Shown in pieces: positions 46,678-54,557 of a stretch of 64,000 bases of DNA. The DNA comes from DATFFO01 sp963744905. GTDB lineage: Bacteria; Actinomycetota; Acidimicrobiia; Spongiisociales; ZC4RG35. Location of the stretch: assembly GCA_963744905.1 (NCBI GenBank), contig CAVUUV010000002.1:1-64000 (forward strand), read 5' to 3'. Under the pieces are notes generated by a model. The model did not search any database, was not told where the DNA came from, and saw nothing but the letters and a program-made list of their open reading frames with translations. Made by a program: the position numbers and the translations under genes. Each line of letters begins with the position of its first letter. Position 1 is the stretch's first letter.

Positions 46678-46855
46678 GCATGAGCCGCCGAGGATTACCC
46701 CACACCTCTGCACCCGGTATGAGACTCCTCAGGGGCTCTGAAGACCCCGGAGTGAAAAAGGGGGGAACTGACCGACCACAGTGCGTGAGATTCGTCTAGT
46801 GTCAAAACCGGTTGGAACTCGTGGAGGATCTGGCAATGAGAAGGAGAAGCGAGTC

Positions 46856-49099
46856 ATGAAACGAATGATGGTCGTACTTACGGTTCTGTCGACAGCCCTG
46901 GCACTGGCGGTGCCGGTGGGGGCGGTCGAGAAAGGAACACCACCTACCGGATCGGCGTCCAACCATGGCTATGTGTTGGTGACACTCCCTTCACCGCCCG
47001 CGGCCGCCTACGAGGGAGGCATCTCCGGGCTGGCACGCACCAGGCCCGAACGGGGCCACAAGCTCGATTTGAACAGCCCGGCGGTCGCCGCATACCGGCG
47101 TCATCTATCCGCCGAGCAAGCTGCCTTCATCGACGAGCTGGGTCGTAAGGCACCGGGGGTGGAAGTGGTGCGCCGGTACTCGCTGGTCTTCAACGGCCTG
47201 GCGCTCAAACTCAACGGCCACAGCATCAATGAGGTCGCCCGCGTGAGCGGTAGCTCCCACCTCGATTACTCGTCCCTCTACAAGCCGACGATGGATGTCA
47301 GCCCGGCCTTGATCGGGGCCGATCAGGTCTGGCCGTTGTTGGGAGGGCAGGCCGACGCCGGAGAAGGCATCAAGGTCGGCATCATCGATAGCGGAATCGA
47401 CACCTCGAACCCCTTCCTGGACGACTCGGCTTACGCATCTGCTGACCAGATCGACCAGTGCCCCGACCAGGATCTCAATCCCGACACCGACAACACCAAC
47501 AACAAAGTGATCGTGTGTCGGGTGTATGCCAGCGGCGTCGCCCCCGGCGCAGCGGGCGAGCACAAGGCCCTGGTCGTGGATCACGGGACCCATGTCGCCG
47601 GCACGGTGGCAGGCGACCCGGACACGACCGGCAAGGTCGTGGTGACACCGGACGACCCCGACACGACCGAGAACGAGGAAGTCTCGGTGCTGATCGACGG
47701 GCTGAGTGGCGTGGCCCCGAAAGCATGGCTGGGCAACTACAACGTGTTCCCCGGGTTCGGTGCCGGATTCGTGGCGTTCGGGGGCTCAGCGTTCTCCCAC
47801 GACATCATCGCCGCACTCGAAGACGGCGTGGCCGACGGGATGGACGTACTCAACATGAGCCTCGGAGGAACCGTGCAGGGCCCCCACGACCCACTCGCTG
47901 AGGCAGTCAATGCCACAGTCGATGCCGGACTGGTGGTGGCGGTTGCCGCCGGCAACTCCGGCCCCGGCGACGCAACGGTCGAGTCCCCCGGCAACGCCGC
48001 CGGTGCTCTGACCGCGGGAGCGACCACCAACCCACACTTCGTGGGAATCCCGGTCACCGTCGGAACGGAAACCTTCGGTGCGGCCCTGGGCGACTTCGAC
48101 AACTTCGACCCGGCCATCACCGCCGACTATGAGGTCACGGACCCGGCCAACGGATGCTCCGCCATCAGCACCGACCTGAGCGGCGAGATCGCTCTGATCG
48201 ATCGAGGGGCCTGCTCGTTCACCACCAAGATACGAAACGCCGAGGACGCCGGAGCGATTGGCGTGTTGGTGGCCAACAACGTGGCCGGCGACCCGACCGC
48301 GATGGGCCATGACGGAACGGATCCGTTCCCGACCATCCCGGCCGCGATGGTATCCAAGGACGACGGTGCCGCCATGAAGCCATCGGGGACGGCGACGGTC
48401 GACGGTACCAACCCGACCGAGTTCATCACCGACAACGCCGACATCATGGCCGGCTTCTCATCCCGCGGGCCCACCCCGTTCGACTACCTGATCAAGCCGG
48501 ACGTGACGGCCCCGGGTGTGAACGTTCTGTCGAGCGTGTTCGGCGATGAGTTCGCCTTCTTCCAGGGGACCAGCATGGCCACACCGCACCTGGCCGGGAG
48601 CGCGGCCTTGCTGCTGGACCTGCATCCCGGATGGTCACCGGCGGACGTCAAGTCGGCCCTGGTCAACACGGCCGAGCGGGTGGTGACCGACTCCGCCACC
48701 GGAACCACCGACCCCGGCGTTCTGGCCCGGGGCGGAGGCAGGATCAACCTGGAATTCGCCAACGAGATCCCGGTGACCCTCGATCCGGCCAGCGTGAGCT
48801 TCGGGCTCTGGCAGGGCAACAAGCCGGTTACGGCCACTACGGATGTGACCGCCACGAACGTCAGCGACTCGTCCCAGACCTGTGAGGTGAGTGTTACGGG
48901 GTCGGACATCGTGACGGCGTCTCCTTCGAGCTTCACGGTCGGGGCCGATGAAACCGCCACGGTCAGCGTCGCCCTCGACGCCGGCAGGTCACCGCAGACA
49001 CCCGGTGGTGACTACAGCGGCGACATCGTCATCGACTGCACGGGCGGTTCCCTCCAGGCTCCCTGGTGGGTCCGCATAGATCGGCTGGCCAAGCCGTAG
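46856..49099 (+). CDS. Secreted subtilisin-like (S8) serine protease with PA insertion
   Basis: 747 residues from ATG 46856 (AAGGAG 9 nt upstream). Signal peptide 1-23, inhibitor-I9-type propeptide (about 30-120), catalytic domain with Asp178 (VGIIDSGID), His243 (DHGTHVAG) and Ser573 (GTSMATPH), interrupted by a protease-associated domain (about 420-510: EIALIDRGACSF). C-terminal beta-rich module (about 640-745) without SLH or anchor. Exported and presumably extracellular. A strong terminator follows. Confidence 0.92.
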   Translation: MKRMMVVLTVLSTALALAVPVGAVEKGTPPTGSASNHGYVLVTLPSPPAAAYEGGISGLARTRPERGHKLDLNSPAVAAYRRHLSAEQAAFIDELGRKAPGVEVVRRYSLVFNGLALKLNGHSINEVARVSGSSHLDYSSLYKPTMDVSPALIGADQVWPLLGGQADAGEGIKVGIIDSGIDTSNPFLDDSAYASADQIDQCPDQDLNPDTDNTNNKVIVCRVYASGVAPGAAGEHKALVVDHGTHVAGTVAGDPDTTGKVVVTPDDPDTTENEEVSVLIDGLSGVAPKAWLGNYNVFPGFGAGFVAFGGSAFSHDIIAALEDGVADGMDVLNMSLGGTVQGPHDPLAEAVNATVDAGLVVAVAAGNSGPGDATVESPGNAAGALTAGATTNPHFVGIPVTVGTETFGAALGDFDNFDPAITADYEVTDPANGCSAISTDLSGEIALIDRGACSFTTKIRNAEDAGAIGVLVANNVAGDPTAMGHDGTDPFPTIPAAMVSKDDGAAMKPSGTATVDGTNPTEFITDNADIMAGFSSRGPTPFDYLIKPDVTAPGVNVLSSVFGDEFAFFQGTSMATPHLAGSAALLLDLHPGWSPADVKSALVNTAERVVTDSATGTTDPGVLARGGGRINLEFANEIPVTLDPASVSFGLWQGNKPVTATTDVTATNVSDSSQTCEVSVTGSDIVTASPSSFTVGADETATVSVALDAGRSPQTPGGDYSGDIVIDCTGGSLQAPWWVRIDRLAKP

Positions 49100-49120
49100 C
49101 CGGGCAAGTCGCCGATTCGA

Positions 49121-49155
49121 AACGGCCGGGCCCCCGGGGGGCCCGGCCGTTCTAA
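49121..49155 (+). terminator. Intrinsic terminator after the subtilase
   Basis: Stem of 15 bp: aacggccgggccccc (49121-49135) with ggggggcccggccgtt (49136-49151), directly after the stop, then TCTAAT. Nearly loopless and very GC-rich; the T-tract is short, so termination is likely but not certain. Confidence 0.7.
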
Positions 49156-49203
49156 TGAAGGGGACCCAGGGAGGACGCTGCCGGCGAGCGCGTCGGAAGT
49201 GGG

Positions 49204-49896
49204 TCAGATGCCGAGCCCCGTCCCGGTGGCGAGGACCCGGATCAAGAAGACCGTGGCCAGGCCGGTCAAGACCGCCAGATACGAGAGACCGGTCGCCGCC
49301 ATGACTCCCGAGTAGGCCGGGTAACGCAGCGCACCCACCACGGCCGCCATCAAACCGGCGGTGGTCAGGGCCAGAATCACCACCACCCAGGCCATGAAAC
49401 CACCTCGAGGCAATCCCACGATCGCCGCCACCAGACCCGAGTCCACCACGACTCCTGCCAGGCCTACCACCGCCAGCACTCGCAAAACCGAGCGGGGAAG
49501 GGTGGGATCGACCAGATACCAGTGACCGAGGAGCATCTCGCCTGTTATCCCGCCCAGGGCGAGGGCGGCGGAAACCGCCAGGATCGGGCCACCCAGCTGG
49601 GCGGCGGCGCCCAGGAATCCGAGCCCAGACAGGCCGAGCAGGATCCCGGCGCCGATACGGTTGGCTTTGACCACCAGCGCTGCCAAGAGGCCGGCAAGGG
49701 CCGCTGCCGCCACCAGAAATGAGCCCCCGAAGGCGGGCCACACACCGATCAGGATCACCACGGCGCCCGTCAGCCAGGTGAAGCCCACCCCCACGGTTGC
49801 CCGGTAGGTAACTACTGCCCCGGCCGCGGCCACACCTGCGGCCCAGGCGAGAAGCACGAAAAGAGGGTCGGATAGGAGAGTTGGATCAGGATTCAC
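49204..49896 (-). CDS. Polytopic membrane protein of unknown function
   Basis: 230 residues from GTG 49896; upstream in-frame sequence is antisense to the next gene and has no homology. Seven or eight hydrophobic helices (starting LSDPLFVLLAWAAGVAAAGAV) with small Gly/Ala-rich packing and short loops. No family recognised. Divergent from a glycosyltransferase gene, 64 bp between starts, and next to surface glycan genes; a role in glycan export is only a guess. Confidence 0.65.
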   Translation of the reverse strand: MNPDPTLLSDPLFVLLAWAAGVAAAGAVVTYRATVGVGFTWLTGAVVILIGVWPAFGGSFLVAAAALAGLLAALVVKANRIGAGILLGLSGLGFLGAAAQLGGPILAVSAALALGGITGEMLLGHWYLVDPTLPRSVLRVLAVVGLAGVVVDSGLVAAIVGLPRGGFMAWVVVILALTTAGLMAAVVGALRYPAYSGVMAATGLSYLAVLTGLATVFLIRVLATGTGLGI

Positions 49897-49960
49897 GGCG
49901 GAGCGGGCGCCGGGTAAGAGAATGTGACCGGGCACCGGCCACGGCATCATACTGGGCGTC

Positions 49961-50929
49961 ATGTCGCCTCCCCCACCCGACCGCCGTGTCTCGGTGATCA
50001 TCCCGGCCCGCGCTGCTGCCGCCGCGGTGCAACACGCGGTCAGATCCGCTCTGGACCAGACCGACCCGGCGGTGGACGAGGTGGTGGTGGCAGCAGCCGA
50101 CGCCGCCACGGCCCGGGCCGCGGCGTCTGTGACCGATCCGCGGGTGCGGGTGATCGACAACCCCGAGGGGTCGACCCCGGCGGGGCTGAATCTGGCCCTC
50201 GACGCCACATCCGGGTCGTTCGTGGTCCGCTGTGATGCCCATGCCGTCCTCCCGCCCGGCTACGTGCAGATGGCTCTCGAGACACTCGAGAATCCGACCG
50301 TGGTCAACGTGGGGGGTCGTCAGGTGCCGAGGGGAGAGGGAACCTTCGAACGGGCCGTGGCGATGGCGATGAGTTCTCCGCTCGGCTCGGGCGATGCCCG
50401 CTACCGAATCGGGGGACCACCCGGACCCGTGGACACCGTGTATCTGGGGGTGTTCAGAAGATCGGCTCTAGAGGCTGTGGGTGGCTTCGATCGAACCCTG
50501 GAACGCAACCAGGACTACGAGCTCAACTGGCGTCTTCGTGAAGCGGGGGGCCTGGTCTGGTTCGACCCCCGTCTGGAGGTCGAGTACCGGCCCCGGGCCA
50601 CGCCTTCGGGCCTGTGGCGGCAGTTCTTCGAATACGGCCGCTGGAAGCGGGTGGTGCTGCGTCGACACCCCGGCTCCTTGCGCCTGCGTCAACTGGCCTC
50701 ACCGGCTCTGGTGGCAGGCCTGTGCCTCTCCGCCGTGCTCCTGGCCACCCGCCATCGGTCCGGGCTGGTGGTGCCTGCCGTTTATGCGGCCGTCACGGGT
50801 GGGGCGGGAGCCTACGACTTGCTGAAGACGGGTGACGTCGCCGCCACCCTCGAGCCCCTGGCCCTGTGGGCCATGCACCTGGCCTGGGGATCCGGCTTCA
50901 TCGCCGGGCCGCCTCCCGGTAGGCGCTGA
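49961..50929 (+). CDS. GT2 glycosyltransferase (ExoA-like, membrane-associated)
   Basis: 322 residues. GT-A fold: VSVIIPARAAAAAVQHAV, VVAAADAATARAA, NPEGSTPAGLNLAL, VVRCDAHAVLPPGY (acidic DxD position) and GGFDRTLERNQDYELNWRLREAG. C-terminal half contains one or two hydrophobic segments (about 240-300), as in succinoglycan-type ExoA enzymes. It probably adds a sugar to a lipid-linked repeat. Its 3' end overlaps the convergent GT4 gene by 32 bp. Confidence 0.85.
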   Translation: MSPPPPDRRVSVIIPARAAAAAVQHAVRSALDQTDPAVDEVVVAAADAATARAAASVTDPRVRVIDNPEGSTPAGLNLALDATSGSFVVRCDAHAVLPPGYVQMALETLENPTVVNVGGRQVPRGEGTFERAVAMAMSSPLGSGDARYRIGGPPGPVDTVYLGVFRRSALEAVGGFDRTLERNQDYELNWRLREAGGLVWFDPRLEVEYRPRATPSGLWRQFFEYGRWKRVVLRRHPGSLRLRQLASPALVAGLCLSAVLLATRHRSGLVVPAVYAAVTGGAGAYDLLKTGDVAATLEPLALWAMHLAWGSGFIAGPPPGRR

Positions 50930-51965
50930 GCGCCTCCTGGGCAGGCCAGGCGAAGCGTTCCCGCACCCCGCCAGCCTCCTCCTGGGCGCGGGCCCGCAGA
51001 CCGGGGTCATGGACAACCCCGGCCCCGGCCCGGCGCCAGGCGGTGGGATCGCCGGCGGCCACGAAGAGCGTCCCGCCCAGGCCCTGGGTCACGGCCCGGG
51101 TACCGGGGAGGTCGGAAGCAACCACCGCCATCCCGAGCGCCAGATACTCGAGGACCTTGGTGGGCAGCGAGTCGTGATAGTTGGGCACGTCCAGAAGGGG
51201 CGACAGCCCGGCCAGGGCCGGGCCGATGCGGGCCATCGCCTCCGAATGAGGCAGCGGGCCGGTCAGGGTCAAGTCCACACCGTCCTCGGCGGCCCGGGCC
51301 AGGAGATCCTCCTCCAGTTCCGCTGGTGCGATCCGACCGATCATCACCAGGGCGCATCCCGCCCCGGCCGCCGCCTCGATGGCGAGAAATGCGCCCCTCT
51401 GTCTGGTGATGTCGCCCACGTAGGCGAGGAACGGCTCCGGGGAGGCCGGAACCGGCGCGGGCAGGTCGGGTGAGGAGAGGTAGTTCTCGATCACCGGGTG
51501 GGGACGAGCGAAGAGACGCAGATACCCCGACTCGGCCAGCGTGATCGACATCATCCTCTCGGCCAGCCTCAAAGCCCGTAGGGAAAGCCACGAAACGGGG
51601 CCCCGAAGCCAGGGAGGGAGCCAATCCTTGTGCCGGAGCTGGGCAGGAAGGTCTTCGTGCAGGTCGAACAGGCTGGCCCGGCCCAGCAGAGCCCGAAACA
51701 TGGCGGCCGGCAACAGTTCCGGATCGTGTATCGCCACCAGGTCCCATCGCTTCATCTGCATCAGGCGGGCCGCGGATATCCACCGCCCCGAACGACCTCC
51801 ATGCAGGGGTACCCAGGTCAGGCCGCGCCGATCGCTGGGACCGGGTGGCCGGGTGGCGTAGGTGACATCCCACTCCGCGGTGAGAGTGCGGATCAGCTTG
51901 GTCCTGATGCGGGCGTCGTCCGGCTGGTGGACAGTGGTGACCACCAACAGCCGGGGTCGGCTCAC
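50898..51965 (-). CDS. GT4-type glycosyltransferase
   Basis: 355 residues. GT-B: N-terminal MSRPRLLVVTTVHQPDDARI, WDLVAIHDPELLP; C-terminal FLAYVGDITRQRGAFLAIEA, TGPLPHSEAMARIGPALAGLSPL, and the nucleotide-binding end DSLPTKVLEYLALGMAVVASDLPG. Overlaps the dehydrogenase gene start (four bases), so the pair is cotranscribed: the dehydrogenase makes a sugar-uronate donor that this or the other transferases can use. Confidence 0.85.
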   Translation of the reverse strand: MSRPRLLVVTTVHQPDDARIRTKLIRTLTAEWDVTYATRPPGPSDRRGLTWVPLHGGRSGRWISAARLMQMKRWDLVAIHDPELLPAAMFRALLGRASLFDLHEDLPAQLRHKDWLPPWLRGPVSWLSLRALRLAERMMSITLAESGYLRLFARPHPVIENYLSSPDLPAPVPASPEPFLAYVGDITRQRGAFLAIEAAAGAGCALVMIGRIAPAELEEDLLARAAEDGVDLTLTGPLPHSEAMARIGPALAGLSPLLDVPNYHDSLPTKVLEYLALGMAVVASDLPGTRAVTQGLGGTLFVAAGDPTAWRRAGAGVVHDPGLRARAQEEAGGVRERFAWPAQEALSAYREAARR

Positions 51966-53257
51966 AATGGAGTCACGTTGGAGGCGGACAAACCCCGGCG
52001 TCGGTACACGCCCCGGGTGTCGAATACCTCCCCCACCTGGGCGGCGACCGCCTCGTAATCGACGGAGATGTGATCCGTCAGCACCACGGCGAGGGGAAAG
52101 CGAGACAGGTCGGCCTCCGGATCGACCGGCTCCAGGCCATGGCGGCGGATGCCTTCAACCCCGACCACCGGATCGAGCACCGAGACATGCGCTCCCCGGC
52201 CCATCAGCTCTCGAATCACCAGGAGCGAGGCCGACTCGCGGTCATCGGCGATATCTGGCTTGTAGGCGATGCCGATGGCCAGAATCTCGGTGCCGTAAAC
52301 CGGCCGACCCTGGCTGTTGAGGATGTCGGCGATCCGGGCGGCGGTGTAGGCCGGCATCCGCGTGTTGACCTGTTCGGCAGTGTCGATGAACCGGGTGGCA
52401 AAGTTGGCCTCTCGTGCCCGCCAGGCCAGGTATTGCGGGTCGAGGGGGATGCAATGGCCTCCCACCCCGGGTCCCGGGTAGAAGGGCTGGAACCCGAACG
52501 GCTTCGTGGCGGCGGCGTCGACCACTTCCCAGATGTCGATGTCGAGTTCGTGGGCGAGCTGGGCCATCTCGTTGATCAGCCCGATATTCACTGCCCGGTA
52601 TGTGTTCTCGAGAAGCTTGGCCATCTCGGCGGCCCGGGCCGAAGAGACCAGATGAACGCTGGGTACCAGGCGTTGGTAAGCGGCCTGGGCCACGTGACCG
52701 GAGAGCTCCGTGACACCTCCCACCACCTTGGGTATGTCACCTGTCTTCATAGGATCGCCGGGCGAGACGCGTTCAGGCGAGAAGGAGACGTAGACGTCCT
52801 CGTCCAGGACCAGCCCGGCCTGCTCGACCGCCGGGACCAGGATGTCCTCGGTGCTGCCCGGGTAGGTGGTGGACTCCAGCGAAATCAGCTGGCCGGGCCG
52901 GACAACTGCGGCGACGGTGGCGGCGGCAGATTCGATGAACGACAGGTCGGGCTGGCGATTGCGGCCCAGAGGGGAGGGCACGCAGATGAATATGGCATCG
53001 GCCTCTCCCAGTCCGGAGGCATCGTCGGTGAAGGTGGCTCCGGCGGCGATGGCCTCCTTCAGCTCTTCGTCGGACACGTCGCCAACGTGGGAGACCCCGC
53101 CGGAGAGCTGTTCGACCCGGCTCGACGACACGTCGAAGCCGATCACCTTCAGGCCCTGACGGGAGGCGGTCACGGCCAGGGGCAGGCCCACATATCCCAG
53201 CCCGATCACGCCGGCCGTCCACGGCTGGCTGGAGAAGCGCTCAATGGGGGAACTCAC
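51962..53257 (-). CDS. UDP-N-acetyl-D-mannosamine (WecC/WbpA-type) dehydrogenase
   Basis: 431 residues. IGLGYVGLPLAVTASRQGLKV, the E-S-T-T-Y-P-G-S-T segment (LESTTYPGSTED), catalytic GPGVGGHCIPLDPQYLAW (Cys near 263), and YKPDIADDRESASLLVIRELMG. This signature (GHCIPLDP) marks UDP-ManNAc/UDP-GlcNAc 6-dehydrogenases, distinct from the UDP-glucose enzyme at 28.8-30.1 kb (GGSCFPKD). Two uronate routes therefore exist in the window. Confidence 0.88.
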   Translation of the reverse strand: MSSPIERFSSQPWTAGVIGLGYVGLPLAVTASRQGLKVIGFDVSSSRVEQLSGGVSHVGDVSDEELKEAIAAGATFTDDASGLGEADAIFICVPSPLGRNRQPDLSFIESAAATVAAVVRPGQLISLESTTYPGSTEDILVPAVEQAGLVLDEDVYVSFSPERVSPGDPMKTGDIPKVVGGVTELSGHVAQAAYQRLVPSVHLVSSARAAEMAKLLENTYRAVNIGLINEMAQLAHELDIDIWEVVDAAATKPFGFQPFYPGPGVGGHCIPLDPQYLAWRAREANFATRFIDTAEQVNTRMPAYTAARIADILNSQGRPVYGTEILAIGIAYKPDIADDRESASLLVIRELMGRGAHVSVLDPVVGVEGIRRHGLEPVDPEADLSRFPLAVVLTDHISVDYEAVAAQVGEVFDTRGVYRRRGLSASNVTPL

Positions 53258-53442
53258 ATCAAACCTCGAAATCTACGGCTGGGAACCCGCCGAATGCTAC
53301 CGGAAGGCCCCCTGCCACACCCAGCCTGTGTTTGCCCAAACGGTCCTCGCACATACCAGGGCTTGAGACCTGGTCTCAGGGACCAAGCGCCAGACTCGAA
53401 TGCTGTAAAGACACCTGGAGACACCGCGGGTCGCGATCGTGA

Positions 53443-53857
53443 TCAACCATCACCGATCCGAAGTCTCTCTATTCGGTTCTTGTGGACGGCGTAAATGAAG
53501 GGCCCCGGCTCCTGACAAGCCAATGTGATGCGAGAGAGGTTGCGAAGAAACCTCGCGGCCATCTCTTCGCCATCGAGGCTCTGACTGGACAAGCAGAAGC
53601 AACGAACCTGATGCGCCTTCACTGCCGCGCGTTCGGCGGGCTTGTATCGGATCCTTGTGTCTTTCATGAACACAACCAAACCGTTTCTGCCTGCGAGCTC
53701 CAGCCAGTCTTCGTCAGCCACCCGCTCGTCTTGTGGGATGCCGAAGTGCTCTGAGAGCGTTATTAAGCGAAGGCCGGCTGCGCGCAATCGAGATGGAACC
53801 TTGACGACCGAGGCTTCGGTCGAGGAAGAGCTCAGGCAGCCCGGCGGGATGCGACAC
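53443..53857 (-). pseudogene. PIN-like toxin of a DUF433-type toxin-antitoxin pair, frameshifted
   Basis: The toxin N-terminus begins at GTG 53857 (overlapping the antitoxin end) as LPELFLDRSLGR, but one extra base at 53801-53806 is needed to reach KVPSRLRAAGLRLITLSEHFG, VADEDWLELAGRNGLVVFMKDTRIRY and ..AVHKNRIERL. Reading continues from 53787 to 53443. Total span is 3n+1, confirming a single indel. The motif set (two or three acidic residues, MKDTRIR) is that of VapC45/PIN-like nucleases paired with DUF433 proteins. As it stands only a headless 114-residue chain from TTG 53787 is made, or a ribosomal slip occurs. Confidence 0.7.
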
Positions 53858-54557
53858 GGACGACGTCTTCGAGGTGGTTCAACGGCACGCCGTATTCATT
53901 GGAAAGCTCATCCAGTGACTCTCCCGCCCAGAACCTCTGGAGGACGTCGTCCACCCGGGATCCGCCTCGTTCGAAAATCGGAGCCCCGAAGGAGCGGGTC
54001 GGATCCACCACGACCTCCGCCCTCCGGTACGCGGGAACGTGAATCAAGGCCGCATAGCCGTCAGGCCCGTACTCAATGCGGCGAAGATACTCCTGTATCG
54101 CATCGGTGAAGACTCGCTGGCCGCTCCGAACCACGACCAATTCGAGAGCCGCACGGCCCTCCTGGTGTTCGGAATGCGCCTCGGCAAAGTCGTACAACAG
54201 TTCCGCCCCGTCTGTGTAGAGACTCTTCGAGGCCAGGGCGTGCTCGAGGCCGAGGCCCGTCTCGAGGGCTCCCAAAGCAGGTCGGATTCGTTGCATCGGA
54301 ACACCACTACGCCGAACGGCCGCCAGCACCGTGACCTCTGTGAGACCGACGAAGGGAATCGAGGGCCGGCGTGGGCCGTTTGGTTCGAGGTAAGTGACAA
54401 TCGGATCACCTACTACATCTGGACGATCCGGAAACCGGCGTACATAGCCCTGTGCCCAGGTCGTCAGCGTCGAAGCAGGAACGTCGACGATCCGCGCTGC
54501 CTCGGCGATCGTGTATAGCGGGATTTCGAATCGGAGACGGTTCTTGGCGTAGGTCAT
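53832..54557 (-). CDS. DUF433-domain antitoxin (VapB-like)
   Basis: 241 residues from ATG 54557 with AGAGGAG directly upstream. N-terminal HTH-like region: IYTIAEAARIVDVPASTLTTWAQ-type helix pair (split here as TIAEAARIVDVP and STLTTWAQGYVRRF), then helical linker, then DUF433 at about 165-235 (GGSRVDDVLQRFWAGESLDEL). DNA binding and toxin neutralisation are expected by family. Toxin gene overlaps downstream. Its first 60 per cent is duplicated at 57740-58176. Confidence 0.75.
   Translation of the reverse strand: MTYAKNRLRFEIPLYTIAEAARIVDVPASTLTTWAQGYVRRFPDRPDVVGDPIVTYLEPNGPRRPSIPFVGLTEVTVLAAVRRSGVPMQRIRPALGALETGLGLEHALASKSLYTDGAELLYDFAEAHSEHQEGRAALELVVVRSGQRVFTDAIQEYLRRIEYGPDGYAALIHVPAYRRAEVVVDPTRSFGAPIFERGGSRVDDVLQRFWAGESLDELSNEYGVPLNHLEDVVRVASRRAA

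Noticed and set aside
49977..50208. N-terminal extension of the membrane protein at 49204-49896
   Set aside because: The upstream frame is antisense to the GT2 start region and lacks helices or homology; GTG 49896 is the sensible start.
53364..53378. 15-bp palindrome TGAGACC-T-GGTCTCA downstream of the toxin as a terminator
   Set aside because: Short, without a T-tract on either side, and 65 bp beyond the toxin stop; not enough to call.
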